Made by a program: the position numbers and the translations under genes. A stretch of DNA of 38,243 nt, taken from assembly GCA_035255485.1 (NCBI GenBank), contig DATEZO010000066.1, positions 1-38,243 of the forward strand, given 5' to 3'. Of this stretch, positions 6,542 through 14,775 are shown in pieces. Position 1 is the stretch's first letter. Every line of letters starts with the position of its first letter. Source of the DNA: DATEZO01 sp035255485 (GTDB lineage Bacteria; Pseudomonadota; Gammaproteobacteria; Burkholderiales; Burkholderiaceae_D). The notes beneath the pieces were generated by a model. That model ran no database searches and had not been told where the DNA came from. It saw only the letters and a program-made list of their open reading frames with translations.

Positions 6542-6870
6542 TATTCGAACTTTGGCAAGGGGGAATGGCGTTTCGTTTGCGGAAGCGAACAGGTCAGTGT
6601 CCCGGCAAGCGGAAATCTGAGCGCCAATGAGGCGACCGTTCTGACGCAGGCCACATTGGCCGGGGTAGGCGTGGCGCTCCAGCGACCTATCTGGTCGGCC
6701 CCCTGATTCAAAGCGGGCAATTGCTCAAGCTGCTTCCTGCGTGGTCTCCTCCCGAGCTCACCATTTGGTGCGTCTACCTGTCTCGAAAACATCTTCCCGC
6801 TTCACTGCGGACCATGCTGGATTTTTTGGTCGAACGGTTCGGAGGAAAGCCGATTTGGGATGCGGACTGA
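6542..6870 (+). pseudogene. 3' fragment of a LysR-family regulator, frameshifted
   Basis: One frame (from 6542) gives FGKGEWRFVCGSEQVSVPAS and then TQATLAGVGVALQ. A one-base shift near 6687 continues YLVGPLIQSGQLLKLLPAWS, PPELTIWCVYLSRKHLPA and LDFLVERFGGKPIWD to the TGA at 6868. This is the second half of a LysR effector-binding domain. The helix-turn-helix half is absent and the remnant starts where the transposase fragment ends. It is clearly non-functional. Confidence 0.75.
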
Positions 6871-7314
6871 CCTGACTGCCTTGATGGCTGGGCACAGCCT
6901 TTGATCCTGGAGTGAACATTTCCGCTCGGCGCCTGTATCGGTGGTGCGGGTGAGCCAAACCGTGATAGGGCAAAGGCACACCGCAGGTATTTGACAGCGG
7001 GAGAGCGTTTCTTGATGCTGCAACAAGGCAATGGAAGCGGGCTGTGACTTCGAACATTGTATTTTGTTTACTCACGCATCATCCAATTTGAATAAAGTGG
7101 GACGCGCAGCCATCTACGCGGCAACGCGTTGCAATCATCCCCGTTTCCGACGCCTGACCAAGATCAAAACTTCCCAGCCTAAATCCAATTGCGGCATTGA
7201 GAACGCGTTATCTTGAAAAGGAGGGCGATGTATCTGCATCGTGGCACCCCTTGATACGATGACCGCATGCGTACCTCGCGCATGGCCGGAAATCTCCATG
7301 AAAGGAAGCTGAAA
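6871..7314. other. Non-coding stretch before the SYLF gene
   Basis: I see no gene, RNA or repeat that can be supported. Frames on the minus strand here have no credible start or family features. The last part is expected to hold the promoter of the 7315 gene, but no convincing -35/-10 pair was found. Confidence 0.4.
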
Positions 7315-8133
7315 ATGATTACGGAAATGTACAAAATGCGAGGAATTGTTATAGCTTGCATAATTGCAATGACAGCGCTAAGCGGCCTTGCAGCAGCACA
7401 ATCGACCAGCACAAGTGGCAGTTCCGACACACAAACCTCTGCCAATGCGCCGACCAGCAAGCGGGAGTCGGCTGCCGCAAAGCATGTCACCGACGCGGTT
7501 GCAGTTGTGCACAGGATGGAATCCGAGCCGCGCATGAACGACCTTCTGCAACAGGCCAAAGGCGTCTTTATCGTGCCGACTTACGGGCGTGCCGCAGTGG
7601 GCATCGGCGGTAGCGGCGGCGCAGGCGTACTGCTGGTCAAGCGCGACGACGGTACATGGAGCGATCCCGCCTTCTATAACATCGGCGGCATCAGCGTCGG
7701 CGTGCAGGCCGGCGCCGAGGGCGGCCCAATCGCCATGGTACTGAACAATGACAAGGCGGTGAACAAATTCATGCAGAAAAACAATTTCGCGCTCAGTGCC
7801 GATGCCGGGCTGACGGTTGTTAATTGGGCGAAGATAGCGCAAGGATCGGTCGGCACAGGCGATGTCGTCGCTTGGGCCGGCACCAAGGGCCTGTTTGGCA
7901 ATGTGGCTACCCTCGGCGTCAACGACATCCGATTCAACCAGAATGAAACGACGGCTTACTATCATCAGACCGTGGCTGCAAACGATGTCATCAGCGGCAA
8001 GGTGAAAAACCCGCAGGCCGACATGCTCAAGCAGGCGCTTGCCGCAATCTCGACTGGCACCGCAAGCGGCAGTTCCGGTGGCACTTCCAAAAGCGGTCCG
8101 GGCGACACTGACACATCAGGAAGCAATAAGTGA
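7315..8133 (+). CDS. SYLF (Ysc84/DUF500) domain exported protein
   Basis: The start is set at the ATG at 7315, preceded by AAAGGAAG; upstream in-frame Met codons lack a site. A signal peptide (MRGIVIACIIAMTALSGLAAA region) is followed by a Ser/Thr-rich spacer. A SYLF domain then fills about residues 70-245, with LLQQAKGVFIVPTYGRAAVG, GGSGGAGVLLVKRDDGTWSD and PAFYNIGGISVGVQAGAEGG. SYLF domains bind phosphoinositides in eukaryotes; bacterial members are periplasmic or envelope proteins of unclear role. The low-complexity Gly/Ser tail (TASGSSGGTSKSGPGDTDTS) is common. It appears to be transcribed alone. Confidence 0.85.
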   Translation: MITEMYKMRGIVIACIIAMTALSGLAAAQSTSTSGSSDTQTSANAPTSKRESAAAKHVTDAVAVVHRMESEPRMNDLLQQAKGVFIVPTYGRAAVGIGGSGGAGVLLVKRDDGTWSDPAFYNIGGISVGVQAGAEGGPIAMVLNNDKAVNKFMQKNNFALSADAGLTVVNWAKIAQGSVGTGDVVAWAGTKGLFGNVATLGVNDIRFNQNETTAYYHQTVAANDVISGKVKNPQADMLKQALAAISTGTASGSSGGTSKSGPGDTDTSGSNK

Positions 8134-8818
8134 GATCGGGGGGGTGTCCGGCTACTCGGCCATACCAGGCTCGAAAGCACGGCACCTCGGAGTTGAAGTC
8201 ACCGACGCGCTGGAAACCACCCAGCAGACTGAGGTGTGACCCTATTGACCGGCAAGCCGTTCGAGAGTGGCAGGGGCTTGCCGGCCGCAACCGCTTGACC
8301 ACCGCGAACATGTACTCGACACGCGCAGATTCTCGATTTGTTGCGGTTCTTGCCACGCGCAAGGTCTTCTCGGGCCCTGGAAGCATTCCAGACCGAAGCC
8401 ATTGATGCAAGCTTTCCTGTTTCCGCACCTGTCAGCCTGCTCGAAATCGGCCGTGGCTCTGCGCCATATCAGGAGGTTGCGATGCGGGCGCCCTCGCCGC
8501 CCCGATTCCTCACGACAGTAGTCATGAATGTCGGGCAATTTGCCCGCCTTTGCCGGTAACGTTGCCTGTCTGCCAAATCCGGCCACAATGCGCATTCAAA
8601 ACTGTTTAATATGGCTTCTCCAAATCAAACAGGAAGATTCACCATGCGTTTGTCAGTCGGCTTTCTTTTCGCTTTTACCCCCATTACCGGCCTGCCCGCT
8701 ACGACAGCCACCAAAAATTGATTGCGGAAATCTACCGTGCAGGCCTCGATAACCTGCCTAAAGCTGCCCAGTAAATTGCGCCGCAGCGCTCCCTGTAACA
8801 AATGTTCTTGAGGAATGC
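8134..8818. other. Degraded intergenic region before nosR
   Basis: Apart from the IS5-like remnant listed separately, no gene is supported. A 25-codon frame at 8644-8721 (MRLSVGFLFAFTP...) has a weak ribosome site, and a different frame next to it reads like a protein tail (LIAEIYRAGLDNLPKAAQ, stop 8773-8775). Together they look like decayed coding sequence. AGGA at 8811 is the nosR ribosome site. No FNR/DNR-type TTGAT-N4-ATCAA box was seen. Confidence 0.4.
8282..8420 (-). pseudogene. Possible IS5-family transposase C-terminal remnant
   Basis: One minus-strand frame reads GKNRNKSRI and an overlapping frame continues SARVEYMFAVVKRL. Together they resemble the 'NRxKSRIRARVEHVFAVVKRLWGF' segment around the catalytic glutamate of IS5-type transposases, broken by a frameshift. 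Sequence on both sides is not recognisable. The call is tentative. Confidence 0.35.
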
Positions 8819-11044
8819 ATGATGCAATGCTTCATCCCTGGTGCGATGCAGCGCACCCGACTGCCATCTCGCCAAGCGGCGGCATTTACGACGCCACCCG
8901 TGAGAATCTCACTGATTCATCTGCTGGCCATCGCACTCTTTCTTGTTACGCAATGGGTTGCGGCACCGGCTGATGCCGGCGTGATGACCCGGGAATCGAT
9001 GGTGAAGGCGTTTCCGTCGCCCCTGATCGTCGGCGAGAAGGAGCGCGACCTTCCTGTCTGGCCGATTTTGAAGCAGGATGGAACCACGACGCCCATCATC
9101 GCCTATGTCTTCGAATCGGTCGACCTGGCGCCCATTCCCGGTTTTGCCGGAACGCCGTTCAATTTACTGGTGATGCTCAGCGCCAAAGGCGAATTCATGG
9201 ACGTCAAGGTTCTGTCGCAGCACGAGCCGGTGTTTGTGGACGGTTTGGGCGAAGGGCCGATGTTGCATTTCGTGGACCAGTACAAAGGCGTGTCCCTGAC
9301 GCAGAATATCAAGATCGGCTCCAACATGAACAGCAGCAGTAAAGTCGGCAGCGCCAACGTCTTCATCGATGGCGTAGCGAAAGCCACTGCATCGGTGCGC
9401 ATCCTGAACCAGACTCTTTTGTCGGCGTCACTCAAGGTGGCGCGGGCCAAACTAGGCTATGCGGAAGGTCGCGACCCCGATTTGGTGGCGCGCATCAGGC
9501 CCGATGTGTTTGCGCCGATGGATTGGGACGCCTTGGTAAACGCTGGCCTCATTACAAAAAAAACATTCAGGAATCGGGACATTGATCAGGCATTCATGGG
9601 GACGCTGGGGGAAGGCCTGGATGTCGAGGCGGTACGGGCCCCGGATGATCGCTTCATCGACTTGTATTTCGCCTACCTGAATGTGCCGACGGTGGGGCGC
9701 AACCTCCTGACACCGGACGGTTGGCAATCGCTTCAGCGGCGCCTGGAGCCAGGGGACCATGCCTTGTTGCTGATCGGCTCCGGCCGCTATTCCCTGTTTG
9801 GCGACGACTTCGTCCGTGGCGCAATCCCGGATCGTCTGACCCTGCACCAGCAGAGCTTGCCGCTGGAGATCCGCGATCTCGATCTCGACGCCCGCATGAA
9901 GCTGCCGGCACAACTACAAGCGGCCCAATGGCGGGTGTTTCGCGTGATCGGCCCGTCTGGCCTGGATCCAGCCCGGGCCCTGGATTTCGAAATGCATGTC
10001 ACGCGCAGCAAAGGCCAGTTTTATCCCGAACGCGTAAGCAAGGACTTTACCTTCGGTTCCCAGCTACCCGGAAAATATTTCGAGGCAGCAAGCGCCGACA
10101 ATAAAACCTGGCATTCGATCTGGACCGGGCGCATCGGGGAACTGACCGTGCTGCTCCTTGGGCTCGCCATCCTGGCATGGGCCTTGCGAAACCAGGCATG
10201 GCTGTCCTCCAGCCGGCGGCGCCTGGCTTATTTCCGCACCGGCTACCTGTTGTTCACCCTTGGTTTCATTGGCTGGTACGCGCAAGGCCAGTTATCCATC
10301 GTGAACATCACGGCACTGTTGCAAGCCGTGATCGCCGGCCGCAACCTCGGTTTCTTCCTCTACGACCCGATGACAGTGCTGCTGTGGGGCTTCGTGATCG
10401 TCACCTTTTTCCTGTGGGGCCGCGGCACCTTCTGTGGCTGGCTCTGCCCTTTCGGCGCGCTCCAGGAACTGGTGAGCAAGTTGGCCGGGCGTCTGGGGGT
10501 CCGGCAGGTTCGGCTATCCGATCGCGTCGATAGACGGCTCAAGCGGGTCAAGTACGTCGTATTGGCCGCCATCCTGGCCACCGCCTGTTTTTCCGTGCCC
10601 TGGACGGATCGCCTGGTGGAAGTCGAACCTTTCAAGACCAGCATCACTCTGATCTTCGACCGGGCCTGGCCCTTCGTGTTGTGGGCCGGCGGCCTGGTCG
10701 TGCTGAGTGCCTTTGTCTACAAGAGTTACTGCCGCTATCTGTGCCCACTCGGCGCCGGCATGGCACTGCTGGGACGTTTGCGTCGCTTTGACTGGATAGC
10801 ACGGCGCGTCGAATGCGGGCAACCGTGCCAGAGATGCCGAAGCGACTGCAGTTATCAGGCGATCAGGAAGCATGGCGACATCGACTACGATGAATGTTTC
10901 CAATGCCTCGATTGTGTTGCGATCCACCAGAATGACCAGCTTTGCGTTCCCCTGATCATCAGGGAGCGCAAATCGCATCACCAGATTCACATCCCTATCG
11001 TGCCGCATGGTGACGTTCCGGAACCGATCAAAGGAGAAGCCTGA
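8819..11044 (+). CDS. nosR: NosR/NirI-family membrane iron-sulfur flavoprotein
   Basis: The 741-residue length is normal for NosR, the transmembrane electron-transfer protein needed for nitrous oxide reductase. An N-terminal membrane/signal segment (31-50) precedes a periplasmic FMN-binding domain (about 90-215). Transmembrane helices span about 440-640, with the two paired CX3CP motifs CGWLCP (539-544) and CRYLCP (638-643). Two cytoplasmic 4Fe-4S sites follow (C666, C670, C673, C677; then C693, C696, C699 and C709). The flavinylation motif reads DGVAKAT (184-190) instead of the usual D-x-x-S-G-A-T; the FMN-bearing Thr is kept. AGGA precedes the start. apbE overlaps the stop codon, but no nosZ follows, so a NosR-like role outside N2O reduction is possible. 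Confidence 0.85.
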   Translation: MMQCFIPGAMQRTRLPSRQAAAFTTPPVRISLIHLLAIALFLVTQWVAAPADAGVMTRESMVKAFPSPLIVGEKERDLPVWPILKQDGTTTPIIAYVFESVDLAPIPGFAGTPFNLLVMLSAKGEFMDVKVLSQHEPVFVDGLGEGPMLHFVDQYKGVSLTQNIKIGSNMNSSSKVGSANVFIDGVAKATASVRILNQTLLSASLKVARAKLGYAEGRDPDLVARIRPDVFAPMDWDALVNAGLITKKTFRNRDIDQAFMGTLGEGLDVEAVRAPDDRFIDLYFAYLNVPTVGRNLLTPDGWQSLQRRLEPGDHALLLIGSGRYSLFGDDFVRGAIPDRLTLHQQSLPLEIRDLDLDARMKLPAQLQAAQWRVFRVIGPSGLDPARALDFEMHVTRSKGQFYPERVSKDFTFGSQLPGKYFEAASADNKTWHSIWTGRIGELTVLLLGLAILAWALRNQAWLSSSRRRLAYFRTGYLLFTLGFIGWYAQGQLSIVNITALLQAVIAGRNLGFFLYDPMTVLLWGFVIVTFFLWGRGTFCGWLCPFGALQELVSKLAGRLGVRQVRLSDRVDRRLKRVKYVVLAAILATACFSVPWTDRLVEVEPFKTSITLIFDRAWPFVLWAGGLVVLSAFVYKSYCRYLCPLGAGMALLGRLRRFDWIARRVECGQPCQRCRSDCSYQAIRKHGDIDYDECFQCLDCVAIHQNDQLCVPLIIRERKSHHQIHIPIVPHGDVPEPIKGEA

Positions 11045-12060
11045 TGAAACGCCGCGTTTTCTTGAAAACATCGTTGGGGCTGGGAGCACTCGGAAGCGTC
11101 GGCTGGCTGGCGGGCGCTCATGCATCTGGCGATGCGTCCCATGATGGTGCTGAACTTCACTGGCGGGATCGCAGCCTGACAGGGTTTGGGACAGTGCTGT
11201 CGCTGCGTGTGGCACACACCGAAGCACGACAGGCCGAGCGAGCGCTGGACGCGGCGGTCGACACTATCCGTCATGTCGAAGCCCACATGAGCCTGTTTAA
11301 CCCTGACAGTGCCATCAGCCGTCTGAATCGTGACGGAGTGTTGCGTTCTCCTCACCCGGATCTGGTCGCCATTTTCCAACTTGCGCGAACCGTCTCCGAC
11401 CGCAGTCAAGGGGCATTCGATGTGACCGTGCAACCTCTGTGGACAATATTTGAAACTGCACAACGCCGGGGGGCCTTGCCGTCGCCCGCTGCCGTAGCGC
11501 GGGCGCGGGCCAGCGTGGGCTGGCAGGGACTGGAAATATCGAGCAGCGAGATTCGCCTGCGACGGCCCGGTATGGGCGTCACGTTGAACGGCATCGCCCA
11601 GGGCTTCGCCGCGGATCTGGTACGGGCCCGACTGCAGGCCCATGACATTGGCCAGGCGTTGATCAATACCGGAGAATGGACGGCGCTCGGCCGCCCCGGA
11701 CAGGAACGTCCCTGGCTGCTGGGGATCGCCAATCCGCGCGAAGAACAGGCGCTCATTGCCCGCCTCGCCATGGACGGCCGCAGCATCGCCACTTCCGCCG
11801 ACAATGAATGTCATTTCAGCCAGGATCGGCGCTACCATCATATTTTCGACCCGCATACCGGCTATTCGCCAACCGAACTTTCCAGCGTGACTGTCGCCGC
11901 GCCCGATTGCGCACTGGCTGATGCCTTGACCAAGGTCATGTTCGTCGCCGGCCGCGACGGTGCGCTACGTCTGGCGCGGGAATGGCACGTGGATGTGCTG
12001 GTTGTGGACAAGGCCGGGAATTGGCAAGCGACGAACGGCCTGCAACTGCAAGCGACTTGA
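11044..12060 (+). CDS. apbE: ApbE-family FAD:protein FMN transferase
   Basis: ApbE enzymes move FMN from FAD onto a Thr/Ser of a partner protein in the periplasm. The start codon overlaps the nosR stop (TGATG), so translation is coupled, and NosR is the obvious substrate; this is the NosX arrangement. The 338-residue protein begins MKRRVFLKTSLGLGALGS, a twin-arginine-like leader. Family landmarks are EAHMSLFNPDSAISRLNRDG, SQGAFDVTVQPLW, GVTLNGIAQGFAADLV, INTGEWTALGRP, SIATSADNE and HHIFDPHTGYSP. ADALTKVMFVAG near residue 290 completes the metal/FAD site. The length and all main motifs suggest an active enzyme. Confidence 0.9.
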   Translation: MKRRVFLKTSLGLGALGSVGWLAGAHASGDASHDGAELHWRDRSLTGFGTVLSLRVAHTEARQAERALDAAVDTIRHVEAHMSLFNPDSAISRLNRDGVLRSPHPDLVAIFQLARTVSDRSQGAFDVTVQPLWTIFETAQRRGALPSPAAVARARASVGWQGLEISSSEIRLRRPGMGVTLNGIAQGFAADLVRARLQAHDIGQALINTGEWTALGRPGQERPWLLGIANPREEQALIARLAMDGRSIATSADNECHFSQDRRYHHIFDPHTGYSPTELSSVTVAAPDCALADALTKVMFVAGRDGALRLAREWHVDVLVVDKAGNWQATNGLQLQAT

Positions 12061-12099
12061 AGCATCGCCGGTGCATGATGCATTCAATCGTTCCTATCG

Positions 12100-13977
12100 C
12101 TATATCTCAACTTGTGTTCCAAGTTCGATGACTCTGTTGGCCGGCACCCGGTAGTAGTCTGCTGCATCCCGCGCATTGCGCGACATCGCTGCGAACAATG
12201 CTTCCCTCCACATGGCCATGCCACTGCCGATTCGGGGGATGACATTCTGCCGGGCGATGAAGTAAGACGTCGCCATTGGTTCGAAATCGAGGCCCATCTC
12301 CTTACACTGGCCAAGCGCCTGAGGAATGTCGCGTTCATCCATGAACCCGTAATGGATATTCACCTGATAGCAGTCATGCCCGAGATCTTCGACCTGCACC
12401 CGGTGGGAGAATGGCACGCGAGGAATGTCCTCGTTCTTTACCGTCAGAAATACGGTGCGCTCGTGCAGGATCTTGTTATGCAGGAGGTTATGGAGCATCG
12501 CATGCGGCACGCCATCGCCTTCAGCGCGGAAGAACACGGCTGTGCCCTCCACGCGGGTTGGTACACCGATAAAAAGAGACTGGAGAAAGTCATTAAGCGG
12601 AACAATGTGACGCTGCAGGTTCTCATAAACCAGATGCCTGCCTTCCTTCCACGTCACCATCACGAGCATGGTGACCGCGCCCAATACCAAGGGAAACCAG
12701 CCACCGTGCAGAATCTTCAGTGTATTGGCCGAAAAGAATGCGAGATCGATGGCAAGAAAGAAGCCCGTCACCGGCCAGGCGATGAACGGGCTGTACTTCC
12801 AGCCGTAACGGACGACAAAGAAAGTCAGAATCGTCGTCATGAGCATGGTGGCAGTGACCGCAATGCCATACGCCGATGCGAGGTTCGATGACGACGCAAA
12901 CCCGACGACCGCCAGGACAACCGCAATCAACTGCAGCCAGTTGACGAAGGGAACGTAGATCTGCCCCATTTCCCTTTCAGATGTGTATACGATGCGCATG
13001 CGCGGCAGGTAGCCGAGCGCAATGGCCTGCTGGGTGATGGAAAAGGTGCCGGAGATAGTGGCTTGCGATGCAATGACGGTCGCTATTGTCGATAGCGCGA
13101 CGAGCGGATAGACGCTCCATGGGCCCAGTTGCTGATAGAAAGGATTGGACACCGCTTCCGGATTGGAGAGCAGCAGTGCCCCTTGCCCAAGGTAGTTCAG
13201 CGCAAGACCGGGAAATACAATCGTAAACCAGGCGACCCGAATCGGCGTCTTGCCGAAGTGCCCCATATCGGCGTACAGCGCCTCTGCGCCCGTAAAAGCG
13301 AGCACGACTGCGCCAAGTGCCAAGAACGCCAGCCAGCCGTTTTGCACGAGGAACCGAACGGCGTAGGCCGGGTTGATCGCCGCAAGAACCTGCGGGTTGG
13401 CAACGATATTGACAATGCCCATCGCCGCAAGCGTCGTGAACCAGACGAGCACGATGGGTCCGAACCACTTTCCGATGCCGGCAGTCCCTTGCTTCTGAAC
13501 CGCATACAGAGCAACCAATACCGTGACGGTCAGGGGCACCACATAGGGTTTCAGCGCTGGAGTGGCAACCTCCAGCCCTTCAATTGCGGAGAGCACTGAA
13601 ATAGCAGGCGTAATGACACCGTCACCGAAAAAGAGTGCCGCACCCACAAGTCCCACAAGCGCGAGCGGGTTATACCAACGCGACTTGGCAGTAACTGATG
13701 CCAGTGCAAGCGCGACAAGGGCCATGATCCCACCTTCACCACGGTTATCTGCACGAAGGATAAGGCTCACATACTTCACGGAGACGACCAGCGTCAGTCC
13801 CCAGAGGATTAGCGATATGACACCGAGAAGGTTGGCTTCGTTAAGGGGAAGCCTGTGCTCTTTCGAGAATACTTCCTTCAGGGTATACAGCGGGCTGGTA
13901 CCAATGTCACCATAGACGATGCCAATGGCGGCGACGGTTAGCGCAGCAATGCTGCTTTTTGATGCGTTGGAAGTCAA
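12100..13977 (-). CDS. kup: Kup-family potassium uptake protein
   Basis: A low-affinity K+/H+ symporter of the inner membrane. About twelve transmembrane helices fill the first 440 residues, with the signature GIVYGDIGTSPLYTLKEVF at the N-terminus, then FFGDGVITPAISVLSAIEG and GAEALYADMGHFG. A soluble C-terminal domain follows. The start is put at the TTG at 13977, which has GAGG five bases upstream. The alternative GTG at 13998 lacks a site and sits inside a small hairpin (ACCGC/GCGGT, 13997-14010). The protein is 625 or 632 residues, as usual for the family. It ends tail-to-tail with apbE, 39 bp away. Confidence 0.93.
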   Translation of the reverse strand: MTSNASKSSIAALTVAAIGIVYGDIGTSPLYTLKEVFSKEHRLPLNEANLLGVISLILWGLTLVVSVKYVSLILRADNRGEGGIMALVALALASVTAKSRWYNPLALVGLVGAALFFGDGVITPAISVLSAIEGLEVATPALKPYVVPLTVTVLVALYAVQKQGTAGIGKWFGPIVLVWFTTLAAMGIVNIVANPQVLAAINPAYAVRFLVQNGWLAFLALGAVVLAFTGAEALYADMGHFGKTPIRVAWFTIVFPGLALNYLGQGALLLSNPEAVSNPFYQQLGPWSVYPLVALSTIATVIASQATISGTFSITQQAIALGYLPRMRIVYTSEREMGQIYVPFVNWLQLIAVVLAVVGFASSSNLASAYGIAVTATMLMTTILTFFVVRYGWKYSPFIAWPVTGFFLAIDLAFFSANTLKILHGGWFPLVLGAVTMLVMVTWKEGRHLVYENLQRHIVPLNDFLQSLFIGVPTRVEGTAVFFRAEGDGVPHAMLHNLLHNKILHERTVFLTVKNEDIPRVPFSHRVQVEDLGHDCYQVNIHYGFMDERDIPQALGQCKEMGLDFEPMATSYFIARQNVIPRIGSGMAMWREALFAAMSRNARDAADYYRVPANRVIELGTQVEI

Positions 13978-14133
13978 AGTTACCTCTTTTTGTTGCACCG
14001 CAATAGCGGTATCTTAATGTAAGTGGTAGTTTTAACCTAGTGACGATGCTTGTGGGACAGGAGAAGTGGTTACTGGATTAGGACAATGACTTGCTGGTTT
14101 AAAAGGAACGCATCGAGGTGGCAATTGCTCGGT

Positions 14134-14775
14134 TCATTCACCGACATCGGCAAGCTTCATGCGCAGCGCGATGCGCATCAGATCAAAGTCGTTCCGTGCG
14201 CCCAGCTTGGCCTTGATCTGGTAGTGGATGTTGTGGGCGGTCTTCGGGCTGATGTGAAGGCGGGCGCCAATTTCCTCACTGTTACAACCATGCACGAGCA
14301 GGCGCAGCACCTCGAACTCGCGCGACGTCAAGCCTTGGATGAGATCTTCGCCGGTGCCGTCGAGGAGTGTCAGTGCCAGTTCGGGTGCAATATCCGGACT
14401 CAGCACACGTTCGTTGCAGGCGACCTTGTAGACGGCATCGATCAGCACTTCGGGGGCGCTGCTCTTGGTAACGAAACCGAGTGCGCCGGCTTTCAAGGCC
14501 TGGCTGGCAAAGAGCGGGTTGCAGTGCATGGTGAAGGCCAGCATGCGGCAGTTCGCCTGGCGCTGGGCCAGCCGCCGGATCACCTCGATGCCGCTGATGT
14601 CGGGCAGGACCAGATCGACAATCACCACATCCGGCTTAAGCTCGCGTTGCAGAGTGCAGGCCTCGGCGCCGCTGGCCGCTTCCCCGACAATGGTCAGGTC
14701 AGCGCGACGCTCGAGCAGGCGACGGTAGCCTTCGCGGACCACGGCGTGATCATCGACCAGGAGCAGGCGAATCAT
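14134..14775 (-). CDS. NarL/FixJ-type response regulator
   Basis: This 213-residue protein starts MIRLLLVDDHAVVREGYRRL, a receiver domain with acidic pocket D8/D9, phospho-acceptor D54 (VVIVDLVLPDISG) and Lys in GFVTKSS. A LuxR-type helix-turn-helix (about 148-205; LTSREFEVLRLLVHGCNSEE, then LHISPKTAHNIHYQIKAKLG) binds DNA. The ATG overlaps the stop of the histidine kinase gene (ATGA), so the pair is translationally coupled. A longer in-frame start at 14868 would be Arg-rich nonsense inside the kinase gene and is rejected. Its likely targets are the cytochrome genes divergent from the kinase (inference). Confidence 0.9.
   Translation of the reverse strand: MIRLLLVDDHAVVREGYRRLLERRADLTIVGEAASGAEACTLQRELKPDVVIVDLVLPDISGIEVIRRLAQRQANCRMLAFTMHCNPLFASQALKAGALGFVTKSSAPEVLIDAVYKVACNERVLSPDIAPELALTLLDGTGEDLIQGLTSREFEVLRLLVHGCNSEEIGARLHISPKTAHNIHYQIKAKLGARNDFDLMRIALRMKLADVGE

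Noticed and set aside
8644..8721. 25-codon gene with a signal-like sequence (MRLSVGFLFAFTP...)
   Set aside because: Too short, weak ribosome site, and an overlapping frame looks like decayed coding sequence.
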